Notes: a model not told the origin generated them from the sequence alone. Counted from the stretch's first letter, positions 25,854-33,369 are shown. The stretch is 34,309 bases of DNA from Myroides albus (GCF_009711045.1 NZ_WMJX01000028.1:1-34309), one strand, 5' to 3'. Program-made: numbers and translations.

Positions 25854-25857
25854 GTAA

Positions 25858-26517
25858 ATGGATAAAATAACACATAGAATAAATCAATTAGTTAAGTTTT
25901 CATCTTTTTTACTGCTTGTCGATGTATATGCCTTATTGAACTTTACAATCATGGATAGCATTGTGGTGAGTAACGTCTTAAAGGGGATTCATTACAAGCG
26001 CTCTGATTTAGTGCATTTAGAAACAATTAGTGTTTATTTGAATCAGTTTCACCTTGTTGTAGGTGTCTTTTTTGTAGTAACCTTTTTAGCCTGGTTTTTT
26101 AATGCATTCAAGAATTTGCAAAAACTGGACACGGTGTTTTATGAATCTAAGTACTGGACTATTTTAGCTTGGATAGTTCCCGTGTTTAATTTGTTTTTGC
26201 CCTTTACTATTTTAGCGAAGATGTGTAGACGTAGCTATTTGTATTTGAGAAAGAATCAAATTAGTTACGGAAAGAAGTACCCATTTAGTCTATTTGTATT
26301 ATGGTGGTTTATTTACGTTGTTTTCATTTTGATTAACTTGTTTCGAAATGTTCTGTTAATGTATGGTGGATTCAAGTTTTTGTCTGATTTGAATGTTTAT
26401 ATGCACCTACTAAATTTTATAGGGGTTTTAATCTGTTTTAATTTTGTGCGTCATTTTATTCGACTACAGTGTTTGATGAGCAGTGTTCTACCTGAAAATG
26501 AAGAAATAGCAGAATAA
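25858..26517 (+). CDS. DUF4328 family membrane protein
   Basis: A 219-residue inner-membrane protein with about five or six hydrophobic segments. The central stretch FLAWFFNAFKNLQKLDTVFY, followed by YWTILAWIVPVFNLFLPFTI and LAKMCRRSY, follows the DUF4328 pattern: W-x-x-x-A-x-x-N-L, then a W-x-x-P-x-x-N-x-x-x-P helix. No function is established for the family. Its start is 4 bases after the preceding stop, so translation is probably linked. Confidence 0.8.
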   Translation: MDKITHRINQLVKFSSFLLLVDVYALLNFTIMDSIVVSNVLKGIHYKRSDLVHLETISVYLNQFHLVVGVFFVVTFLAWFFNAFKNLQKLDTVFYESKYWTILAWIVPVFNLFLPFTILAKMCRRSYLYLRKNQISYGKKYPFSLFVLWWFIYVVFILINLFRNVLLMYGGFKFLSDLNVYMHLLNFIGVLICFNFVRHFIRLQCLMSSVLPENEEIAE

Positions 26518-26558
26518 AGAAACAGGTTGTTAAAAAAACTATTTTACTTTTATAAACA

Positions 26559-27260
26559 ATGGCTGTAAAACAAGATTTTTTACAATTAATAGCATCTTTA
26601 GGACAGGACTACGTAGAGCAAGGTTTTGTTAGTTCTCAAAAAGGGCAAATGCTCAAAAAGAGATCTAAAGACAGTGAATTGGAATTACAGATAAGATTTC
26701 AACCTGTCGTATTAGAAAAAAGTGGTGATATTCAAGTTAATTGCTTTTTTGCAGTGCAAAGCGAGAGATTACAACAATGGCGATTTAATAAGTATAGAAG
26801 TAAGGATAATGCAATAGCTACACTTTTGCTTGTTTCTGTAGTAGATTTACTTCCTCCTGACGCAAAGGTAAATACGTGGGTTCTCACTAGTGTTAATAAA
26901 GAAAATCTCTATTTAGAAATTAAAGAAATGTTATCTAAATATTTAGCCCCTTTACTTTTCATTTTTGAAGAAACATTACTTGCCGTTGAATTAATTTCAG
27001 AGAAAGGATGGAGGTTAACTGATGATATGAATATACAGCAGTTAGCTTTTCCTATTGATTTTTTATTGTGTTATACAGATATAAAAACAGTTGAAAGGGT
27101 TTTTAATTTATATTTGCAGAGAGAAGGTTTAGTATCGCATGCCAAACGAGTTTACAAAGAAATGCGATCTTCAAAATACATGGGATTTATTGAGAGTACT
27201 AAAAAAGAGAATAAAGTTTTTCAATTGGCTTTTCTCAATGGATTGCATATTTATAATTAA
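26559..27260 (+). CDS. Cytoplasmic protein of unknown function
   Basis: A 233-residue protein with no signal peptide or membrane segment. It has alternating charged and hydrophobic stretches and no motif I recognise; features that stand out are LRFQP-like strands near residue 45, a run LLLVSVVDLLPPDAKVNTWV near 88-108 and an Arg/Lys-rich C-terminal third. It lies 41 bases after the DUF4328 gene and 8 bases before the SDR gene, so it could belong to either transcript. I cannot assign a role. Confidence 0.65.
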   Translation: MAVKQDFLQLIASLGQDYVEQGFVSSQKGQMLKKRSKDSELELQIRFQPVVLEKSGDIQVNCFFAVQSERLQQWRFNKYRSKDNAIATLLLVSVVDLLPPDAKVNTWVLTSVNKENLYLEIKEMLSKYLAPLLFIFEETLLAVELISEKGWRLTDDMNIQQLAFPIDFLLCYTDIKTVERVFNLYLQREGLVSHAKRVYKEMRSSKYMGFIESTKKENKVFQLAFLNGLHIYN

Positions 27261-27268
27261 CTTGATTT

Positions 27269-27985
27269 ATGAAACATAAACGTTTTTTAGTATACGGGGT
27301 AAGTAAAGGTTTGGGTAATGCTATTATAAATAGCATACCAGAAGATGATGATAAAGTATTTGGTGTTTCCAGAAGTAAACCTTTACAAACCAAAGGCGAC
27401 TTTGTTTGGATTCCAGCGGATTTATCTAAACCTGAAGAAGCTGTCTTGAAGATTAAAGAAACCATTCACGATACAACTTTAGACTGTATTATTTATAATG
27501 TTGGAATATGGGAACAAACAGCGTTTTCTGAGGAGTATGATTTCGAAGGATGTTCTTTTAAGGAAATAGATTCAATTGTACAAACAAATATTACGGCTTG
27601 TATCATGGGTTTACAGGCGTTTATTGCTAACTTAAGACTATCGAGTAATGCTAAAATTATTTTGATAGGATCTACTTGGGGATTAGAAAACCACAAGGGA
27701 AGTGAAGTTGCTTTTTCTGCAACTAAATTTGCTTTAAGAGGAATCGTACACAGTTTAAGAGAATCACTGCGCAAAGATAAAATAGGTATTACGATTTTAA
27801 ACCTTGGCTATCTTGCAACTGAGTTTGATATAAGTGTACCTACTGAAGAAGTTATAGAAGAAACGCAAGGAGCTCTAATCCCTCTTTTTGATGTCATATC
27901 AGCAATTAAGTTTGTACTTAGTACTACTAATGCCAGTTGTGTAAAGGAGATTACCATACCAGCCATGCTTGACGAAAACGTGTAA
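27269..27985 (+). CDS. Short-chain dehydrogenase/reductase with Phe at the catalytic Tyr position
   Basis: A 238-residue Rossmann-fold oxidoreductase. The cofactor motif is GVSKGLG (10-16), the internal Asn-Val-Gly (77-79) stands for the usual NAG, Asn107 is in place, and the serine is at Ser135 in ILIGSTWG. The active-site Y-x-x-x-K is F-S-A-T-K at 149-153 (codon TTT), so the proton-donating tyrosine is missing while Lys153 remains. Related F-x-x-x-K proteins may exist in flavobacteria; their activity is not known to me. It could be an NAD(P)-binding regulator or a slow or altered enzyme. It starts 8 bases after an unknown gene, with which it is likely co-transcribed. Confidence 0.8.
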   Translation: MKHKRFLVYGVSKGLGNAIINSIPEDDDKVFGVSRSKPLQTKGDFVWIPADLSKPEEAVLKIKETIHDTTLDCIIYNVGIWEQTAFSEEYDFEGCSFKEIDSIVQTNITACIMGLQAFIANLRLSSNAKIILIGSTWGLENHKGSEVAFSATKFALRGIVHSLRESLRKDKIGITILNLGYLATEFDISVPTEEVIEETQGALIPLFDVISAIKFVLSTTNASCVKEITIPAMLDENV

Positions 27986-28073
27986 GACTCTACCAAAAAG
28001 ACTGGTAGTTCTACAATTTAATCAATCAGATAGGCAAAACAAATCTCTTAGAAATTTACTGCTACTATCGAAT

Positions 28074-29558
28074 TTAAAGCTGATTGACACTATGGTGTAG
28101 AATACTTAAAACTATTTCTATTTCGTCTTTGTCAAGATGTCCAAAGCCAAGGCGTGTAGCCCTAATGTCTTTATTTTGGTATAAGAGTGTTTTAGGGATA
28201 CTCAGATTGTTATTGAGTGCAATTTTCATCAGATTGTATAGGTTAATTTCTTTATTCCAATTTACCCAGACAGCCAATCCTCCAGACGGTTTATTGAATG
28301 AGATTTGATCTGGAAAATATTCATTGAGTAATTTACAAAAGTAATTGCGTCTTTCCTGATATACTTTGGTGGCCTTTTTTAAATATCTACTTATTTCACC
28401 TTCTTCAATTAATTCTGCTAAGACCTGTTGCATCAGAATATCTCCTTGTGGATTTATTACGTTTAAGTGCTTTTGCATTTCGTGTATCACATCCTTTGGG
28501 GCAACTATAAAACCCAATTTAAAACCAGGGATAAGTGAATGGCCAAATGAACCTGTATAGACAACCATTCCATTTTTATCAGAACTTGCAAGGGGAACAA
28601 TTGGGCTCTTGTCATAGTGAAACTCATAGTCATAATCATCTTCTAATATGACAAAACCATATTTGTTTGCTAAGTGAAGTAGTTGAACTCTTCGTTGAGG
28701 GCTAAGTGTAACTGTTGTGGGATAGTGGTGATGAGGTGTAATGTAAAGTAGTCTGATCTTGTGTTTTTTACATAAATTCTCAACGTGTTGAATAATAATA
28801 CCTTCCTCGTCAACTCCAGCAGTAAGTACTTTTGCACCTTTGTTTTGAAAAGTCATATTACTTGAAAAATAGCTTAAGTCGGTTACTATGATTTTATCCT
28901 CTTTGCTTAGTAATGTCTCTGCTGCAATATAGAGACTCATCTCACTGCTATTGGTGATTAGTATATTTTGAGTATTGATTTGTAATCCTCGAGATAAGTT
29001 GAGATAATTTGCCATATTTTTTAGAAAAAAGGCATTGTTCTCATAACTGCTATTGTTTAATTTCTTCTTATTGGTCTTTCTTTTTATGCTGGCACTGTAA
29101 AATGACGATAATTGATTGATTTGAACTAATCTATTGTCAGGAGTACCATCTGTAAAATAGTATTTTGTTGTTATTTTCTCATAAGGGCTATCTAATATAT
29201 TAGATTGTTTAAAAGCAAAGCCAGCTTTATCTGGATAAATAGATGAATATTGCTCAAAAGAGTTTTTTAATTTGACAGGAGTATTCTTCGTTTTCTCTAT
29301 AACGAAGGTTCCTTTATTGGCTTTACTTTCAATCCAGCCTTGAGCCTGTAACTCATCATAAGCAGCAATAACTGTATTTCTATTGATTTGCAGTAGTTCT
29401 GATAGCTTTCTTGTACCCGGTAGTTTAGTTCCTTTCAATAAATAGTTTCTCTGTATAGCATTGCTAAATTGATTGGCGATTTGCATATAAAGAGGAGTAT
29501 TCGATTTTTTATCAATCTGGATAAAACTCAAAAAAGGTATTTTGGTTGGACTACTCAT
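28074..29558 (-). CDS. MocR/GabR-type regulator lacking the PLP lysine
   Basis: A 494-residue fusion of a GntR-type winged helix (about 10-85; NTPLYMQIANQF, LKGTKLPGTRKLSELLQINR, GWIESKANKGTFV) with an aminotransferase-I fold. In the second domain, ILEDDYDYEF (304-313) keeps the acidic and tyrosine PLP contacts. The Schiff-base motif reads YTGSFGHSLIPGFKLGF (334-350), where MocR proteins have S-F/L-S-K-T/S: His340 (codon CAT) replaces the lysine, and Lys347 replaces the usual phosphate-binding Arg. RLGFGHL (469-475) keeps the substrate-carboxylate Arg region. The protein probably still binds DNA but cannot form the normal internal aldimine. It is divergent from an SMR transporter, 190 bases away, a likely target. 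Confidence 0.88.
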   Translation of the reverse strand: MSSPTKIPFLSFIQIDKKSNTPLYMQIANQFSNAIQRNYLLKGTKLPGTRKLSELLQINRNTVIAAYDELQAQGWIESKANKGTFVIEKTKNTPVKLKNSFEQYSSIYPDKAGFAFKQSNILDSPYEKITTKYYFTDGTPDNRLVQINQLSSFYSASIKRKTNKKKLNNSSYENNAFFLKNMANYLNLSRGLQINTQNILITNSSEMSLYIAAETLLSKEDKIIVTDLSYFSSNMTFQNKGAKVLTAGVDEEGIIIQHVENLCKKHKIRLLYITPHHHYPTTVTLSPQRRVQLLHLANKYGFVILEDDYDYEFHYDKSPIVPLASSDKNGMVVYTGSFGHSLIPGFKLGFIVAPKDVIHEMQKHLNVINPQGDILMQQVLAELIEEGEISRYLKKATKVYQERRNYFCKLLNEYFPDQISFNKPSGGLAVWVNWNKEINLYNLMKIALNNNLSIPKTLLYQNKDIRATRLGFGHLDKDEIEIVLSILHHSVNQL

Positions 29559-29748
29559 GTTTAGATTTAAAATAGAATTGACAATGGTGGAAATTTACGA
29601 AGTTATTTTGGTTATTGCTTTAAAAGTGATTTGTCTTTTGTAAATTGAAGTAAATGACATACTAAAAAATCCCGATATAATTTTTAACCTATGTAAAAAA
29701 AAGTAGGTGAATATAAGCGAAATTTGCACCGAATTTTAAAAGCATAAA

Positions 29749-30075
29749 ATGAATTGGTTATTATTGATTATCGGTGGGTTATTTGAAGTAGGCTTTACTT
29801 TCTGTTTAGGAAAAGCAAAAGAATCAACAGGTAATGAAGCAATCGGGTGGTATATTGGCTTTTTTATAGCAATGACACTAAGTATGGGCTTTTTAATTAA
29901 AGCAACACAATCCTTGCCTTTAGGTACAGCATATGCTGTTTGGACAGGTATCGGCGCAGTAGGAACTGTTATTGTGGGAATTTTGTTTTTTAAAGATCCT
30001 GCTACATTTTGGAGGTTGTTTTTTATCACAACTTTAATTGGGTCGATTATAGGATTAAAGTTTGTTTCTAATTAA
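29749..30075 (+). CDS. SMR-family small multidrug transporter, SugE/Gdx-like
   Basis: A 108-residue protein with four membrane helices. Glu13 in helix 1 (LLLIIGGLFEVGF) is the proton and substrate-binding residue of the family, and SLPLGTAYAVWTGIGAVGT (55-73) is the conserved SugE/Gdx-type helix 3. Helix 1 has Phe16 where guanidinium exporters (Gdx) have Trp, so guanidinium specificity is doubtful. A GAAATTTG at 29719-29726 is one base from the TAnnTTTG element. No guanidine riboswitch was seen upstream. It works as a dimer in the inner membrane. The divergent MocR-type gene is the obvious candidate regulator. Confidence 0.85.
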   Translation: MNWLLLIIGGLFEVGFTFCLGKAKESTGNEAIGWYIGFFIAMTLSMGFLIKATQSLPLGTAYAVWTGIGAVGTVIVGILFFKDPATFWRLFFITTLIGSIIGLKFVSN

Positions 30076-30183
30076 AAAAAGATGGGATAATTCGGATTTT
30101 AATTGTTCAAACTGTACTATTTATTGGGTTTTTTATGTTAACTTAGTGATTATTGAAATAGCAATTATTAAATAGCAGAAACT

Positions 30184-30723
30184 ATGCAAAATAGTAAATT
30201 AGATATCTTTGATTCGAACACTACAATAGATATCAATGAGAAATTTCTGATTAAGCCAATTATTGAAGAATTTATTGATCAAGAAGCACTTTTGTATGAG
30301 CATAATTGTAGAACCTCTGGAGTAAAAGAACAGTTTCCGGAGTTTTATGCGGCAGATCAATTAGAAGCTAAAGAGCGGTTGTTACATTTTATAGGAAAGG
30401 CAAAAAAGAGAGAAAGTATTTTATACTGTATTAGATTCAAAGACTTTCTTGCGCCTATTGGCTATATATACTTGGGAGCTCCTCAAAATAAGAATGATAA
30501 TTGGCAGGCTAAAGTTTGGGTTAACGGGAGTATGCAGAAAAAGGGAATTATGTCCAATGCTTTGAAAAGCCTTGTTCCATTATTGCACAATTTTGATATT
30601 TCTTGTTTAGAGTATTCTGTTCCTCGTTTACATGACTCAGGACAGAAGATTTTTGAAAAGATAGGATTTAAGCTCGTTAATCAAGATAATGGAATGAATA
30701 ATTATCATTATACAGTAGAATAG
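30184..30723 (+). CDS. GNAT-family acetyltransferase-like protein
   Basis: A 179-residue protein resembling the ribosomal-protein-alanine acetyltransferase/RimJ-RimL shape: APIGYIYLGAPQ, then WQAKVWVNGSMQKKGIMSNA where the acetyl-CoA loop Q-K-K-G-I-M replaces the usual R/Q-x-x-G-x-G/A, and finally LEYSVPRLHDSGQKIFEKIG followed by FKLV, the typical late-helix signature (N-x-x-S-x-x-x-x-E-K-x-G-F in other members). The expected Asn is replaced by His-Asp. Substrate unknown. It lies 108 bases after the SMR gene with a strong terminator downstream, so the two may share a transcript. Confidence 0.7.
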   Translation: MQNSKLDIFDSNTTIDINEKFLIKPIIEEFIDQEALLYEHNCRTSGVKEQFPEFYAADQLEAKERLLHFIGKAKKRESILYCIRFKDFLAPIGYIYLGAPQNKNDNWQAKVWVNGSMQKKGIMSNALKSLVPLLHNFDISCLEYSVPRLHDSGQKIFEKIGFKLVNQDNGMNNYHYTVE

Positions 30724-30740
30724 TATTACAACTATACACT

Positions 30741-30779
30741 AAAAAAGTCTTTACTGCGATAGCAGTAAAGACTTTTTTA
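30741..30779 (+). terminator. Strong Rho-independent terminator
   Basis: A 17-bp perfect stem: AAAAAAGTCTTTACTGC (30741-30757) and GCAGTAAAGACTTTTTT (30762-30778), loop GATA. It ends the SMR/GNAT region. Confidence 0.92.
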
Positions 30780-30843
30780 TTTTCTATAAACAATAAAAGG
30801 CATAAATATTGTTTATTTGCGCTCTAATAAGTTTAGAAGTAAC

Positions 30844-31437
30844 ATGGATAAAAGACAGAGGATATTAGACTTTTTTCTTAATCATATAAAAGAGAGTGTC
30901 AATCTGACCCAAGATGAAGTTGAATTATTATATGAATCTATAGATATAGTTGAATTAAAACGCAAAGAGTGCGTCCTTCAGCCTGGTCAAGTTTCTAAAC
31001 ACATGCGATTTGTTGTAACAGGAAGTATGAGGTGTTACTATTTGGATTTAGATAGTCAAGAACACACTCTTCAAATTGGCATAGAAGGATGGTGGATCAA
31101 TGATTTGTATTCCTACTTAAGTGGTAAGGAGTCACAAATGTTTGTTCAAGCTATTGAAAAGACAACCCTTGTACAAATCAATAGTGAAGCATTGGAGAGG
31201 TTGTATGTCAAAATTCCCGCACTATCAACTTTTTTTAGGATAAAGATTCAAAATGCATATGTTTCACTTCAAGAGCGTATGCTGGAACAAATGAGTATTC
31301 AAGTTTTTGATCGCTATCAGAAATTTATTAAAGAATATAGAAATATCGAACAGAGAATACCTCAATATATGATCGCATCTTATTTGGGGGTAACGCCTGA
31401 ATTTTTAAGCTATCTAAAGAAAAAACACAGTATGTAA
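30844..31437 (+). CDS. Crp/Fnr-family transcriptional regulator
   Basis: A 197-residue regulator with an N-terminal cyclic-nucleotide-binding-like domain (LKRKECVLQPGQVSKHMRFV, GSMRCYYLD, IEGWWINDLYSYLSG) and a short C-terminal DNA-binding helix-turn-helix (IPQYMIASYLGVTPEFLSYL). There is no cysteine cluster for Fe-S binding, and the cAMP-contact motif is not obvious. This is the short form with reduced effector motifs common in the Bacteroidetes. The ATG at 30844 is chosen over the in-frame TTG at 30817. It precedes a barrel protein and a DoxX gene in the same direction, with their own promoter between. Confidence 0.85.
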   Translation: MDKRQRILDFFLNHIKESVNLTQDEVELLYESIDIVELKRKECVLQPGQVSKHMRFVVTGSMRCYYLDLDSQEHTLQIGIEGWWINDLYSYLSGKESQMFVQAIEKTTLVQINSEALERLYVKIPALSTFFRIKIQNAYVSLQERMLEQMSIQVFDRYQKFIKEYRNIEQRIPQYMIASYLGVTPEFLSYLKKKHSM

Positions 31438-31474
31438 GTTTTTAGTTAGTAAATCCTTAGTACCCTTCTAATAA

Positions 31475-31525
31475 GGTTGTCTTTTTTTTAAAATGGTTGT
31501 TTTTACTTTTTTTATAGTTGTTTTT
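31475..31525 (+). repeat. Three phased GTTGT boxes
   Basis: GGTTGT at 31475, GGTTGT at 31495 and AGTTGT at 31516 each precede a T-rich run. They are spaced 20 and 21 bases, about two helical turns apart. They lie just upstream of the palindrome and promoter of the barrel-DoxX pair. This could be a regulator-binding array or simply low-complexity sequence. Confidence 0.35.
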
Positions 31526-31530
31526 ATTTC

Positions 31531-31544
31531 TTAAGATATCTTAA
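31531..31544. promoter_or_regulatory. 14-bp perfect palindrome, possible Crp/Fnr-type operator
   Basis: TTAAGATATCTTAA is a perfect palindrome centred at 31537.5, about 43 bases upstream of the predicted transcription start (about 31581). That is the usual place for a Crp/Fnr-type activator, and the adjacent gene upstream encodes one. Confidence 0.45.
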
Positions 31545-31566
31545 TCTTTAGGAATCTCAATGACAA

Positions 31567-31574
31567 TACATTTG
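31567..31574 (+). promoter_or_regulatory. -7 element of the barrel-DoxX operon
   Basis: TACATTTG is an exact TAnnTTTG match 24 bases upstream of the barrel gene's ATG. The -33 position has TTTA (31547-31550) instead of TTG, which would fit a promoter dependent on an activator. Confidence 0.5.
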
Positions 31575-31598
31575 CCTTACAAACAACAATAATAGGCA

Positions 31599-32219
31599 AT
31601 GAAACAACTTATATTCGTAATTGTGCTTTTATTCTCCATCGTCATGAGAGGGCAGCAATTATCTTTTTCACCAGAAGTGATGGTGGGAAATAGGTCATAC
31701 TTTTACACACACACAGTATCTTATCAAGTTAATGACAAATGGAAATTATCAAATTTGATATTGTTCGATACAGAGTATACAGAAGATACTCATAATATTC
31801 TTTTTATTCGAAATACAGTTAGCTATAAGATTAGTGATCGTTTTAGCCTTCACAATGGGTTTGGAGTGAAAAACCCAGGAGCTTTTTTTCTGAGTTATCT
31901 TCAGTATCAATATAAGAATAAGCAAAATACTTTGAATATATCATATTCTGCTGGAGCAACTTACCAAGCAGGATTTACATTAGAACAATCTTTTTTAATC
32001 GAGTATACCCCTAAGTTAACTCAAAAGTTAAATGCTTTCTTTAGACTATCAGCAGTTGGAAATACTGATTTTAATGAGTATACAAGAGGATTTCAACATA
32101 TTAGAATAGGGCTAAAGGATGAAAAGTTAATGTATGGTTTAGCTTTTAATGCAGAACAGTTTAATATCTCATGGGATCACTTGGAGAATTTAGGTGTGTT
32201 TGTGAAGTATAATTTTTAA
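31599..32219 (+). CDS. Small outer-membrane beta-barrel-like protein
   Basis: A 206-residue exported protein. The signal peptide is MKQLIFVIVLLFSIVMRGQ, cleaved near residue 19. The mature part consists of repeated strand-turn-strand stretches with alternating hydrophobic and aromatic residues (YFYTHTVSYQVNDKWKLSNL, ILFIRNTVSYKISDRFSLHN) and ends in VKYNF with terminal Phe, as in barrel proteins assembled by BAM. About eight to ten strands are likely. No family name can be given. It is followed 11 bases later by a DoxX gene, so the two form an operon. Confidence 0.7.
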   Translation: MKQLIFVIVLLFSIVMRGQQLSFSPEVMVGNRSYFYTHTVSYQVNDKWKLSNLILFDTEYTEDTHNILFIRNTVSYKISDRFSLHNGFGVKNPGAFFLSYLQYQYKNKQNTLNISYSAGATYQAGFTLEQSFLIEYTPKLTQKLNAFFRLSAVGNTDFNEYTRGFQHIRIGLKDEKLMYGLAFNAEQFNISWDHLENLGVFVKYNF

Positions 32220-32230
32220 AATTTTAATAT

Positions 32231-32638
32231 ATGAATATAGATAGAAATTTAGGAGTAGGTCTATTATTAGCACGTATTTCAGTAGGGTTACCAATGTTGT
32301 TTTATGGAATTGGTAAGGTAATTAACGGAATTACTTTTATTCAAGGTATGTTGGTAGATAAAGGATTACCTGGTTTTTTGGGTTATGGAGTCTACGCAGG
32401 CGAAGTTGTTGCACCTATAATGATTTTACTGGGTTTTCGCACGAGAATAGCTGGGCTCGTTTTTGCAATTAATTGTTTTACAGCTATGATGCTTGCGCAG
32501 TCAACGCAGTTGTTTACTTTGAACGACAATGGTGGATTAACGGTGGAGTTATTGTTAATATACCTTTTGGTATCTTTAAGTTTATTCTTTACTGGCAGTG
32601 GTAAATTTGCTTTATCTACCTCAAGTAAATGGGATTAA
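32231..32638 (+). CDS. DoxX-family membrane protein
   Basis: A 135-residue inner-membrane protein with four hydrophobic segments. The N-terminus LLLARISVGLPMLFYGIGKV, with the family's R...G....G..K pattern, GYGVYAGEVVAPIMILLGF with the conserved Glu, and FRTRIAGLVFAIN mark the DoxX/YqjF family. Members are tied to quinone, thiol or redox stress functions, and the precise role is unknown. It is the second gene after a barrel protein and ends with a strong terminator. Confidence 0.85.
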   Translation: MNIDRNLGVGLLLARISVGLPMLFYGIGKVINGITFIQGMLVDKGLPGFLGYGVYAGEVVAPIMILLGFRTRIAGLVFAINCFTAMMLAQSTQLFTLNDNGGLTVELLLIYLLVSLSLFFTGSGKFALSTSSKWD

Positions 32639-32673
32639 CAAAATGAGTATTTACTGTACTTTAAGTATGTTAA

Positions 32674-32714
32674 AACAAAGGCCTTTCTAAAGTTGTAGAA
32701 AGGCCTTTGTTTTT
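32674..32714 (+). terminator. Strong terminator after the DoxX gene
   Basis: ACAAAGGCCTTTCTA (32675-32689) pairs perfectly with TAGAAAGGCCTTTGT (32696-32710) around a six-base loop, followed by TTTT. Confidence 0.9.
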
Positions 32715-32912
32715 GATTAAGCTAAAGATTGAGTTCACTTAGTGTTTTTGTAAATAATTTGTCTACACCATAAAGAAATATTGTCAGATGTCCAATATCA
32801 TATAGAGGTTCTTTATTGTGTATTTTTTAATGTTTGGTTTATTTCTTTTGGGAATAACGGAGGTATTTGTCGTGTGATATTATTTTTAGATCAGTGCAAT
32901 TTTGGTTGGACA

Positions 32913-33020
32913 TTCTTCGAGTATTTGCGCACATTCTTAGGGGTTTTGCTCGGAGAACACGCTCTTTTAGCATGAGAACCCCAAGGATAGTCGAAGAAAA
33001 CGCAAAGAAAGTCGCACAAA
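32913..33020. repeat. Palindromic intergenic repeat element, copy 2
   Basis: TTCTTCGAGTAT (32913-32924) matches the complement of 32987-32998 at 11 of 12 positions. GGGGTT at 32940 pairs with AACCCC at 32977, with an extra CTC/GAG next to a 3-base bulge. Inside lie CACGCTCT (32958-32965) and, 21 bases later, CCCCAAG, in the same order and orientation as in copy 1 at 6088-6182. The 730-base gap between the DoxX terminator and the surface-protein gene otherwise holds no gene. The short frames across it on both strands are by-products of the repeat. Confidence 0.5.
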
Positions 33021-33313
33021 AGGACAATTACTTCGTTCACTTACTGAGTTCAGAATCAATTTAAAAATGTTGAAAATTAACATTTAGATGAATTCAACAG
33101 AAAATAGTATTTATTAACATAATGTGTTTATTATAGTTTTGGTGTTTTGTAATTTGAATTGTTATTTTTATGTATTTAATATTATATATTTTGTTTTATT
33201 GTGTATTTATTATTTCTATAGTAGTTAAAGTGCTAAATGTTTTATATTAGTTTGAATTTGTTAATTAAATACTTGATGGAAGTAGCTTGTAATATGCTGA
33301 TTTATAATACTTT

Positions 33314-33346
33314 TTGTTTATTGTTTAATCTATTATGTTAAATTTG
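33314..33346 (+). promoter_or_regulatory. Full Bacteroidetes promoter for the surface-protein gene
   Basis: TTG at 33314-33316, 22 bases, then TAAATTTG at 33339-33346 match the TTG-N17-23-TAnnTTTG consensus. The ATG follows 24 bases later. Confidence 0.6.
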
Positions 33347-33369
33347 TATTGTATATATAAACAAAAGCT

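Noticed and set aside
27990..28008. CTACCA/TGGTAG hairpin after the SDR gene as a terminator
   Set aside because: The stem is only 6 bp and no T run follows on either strand, so it was not listed as a feature.
32839..33064. Short open frames on both strands
   Set aside because: They overlap each other across the palindromic element and show no protein family features.
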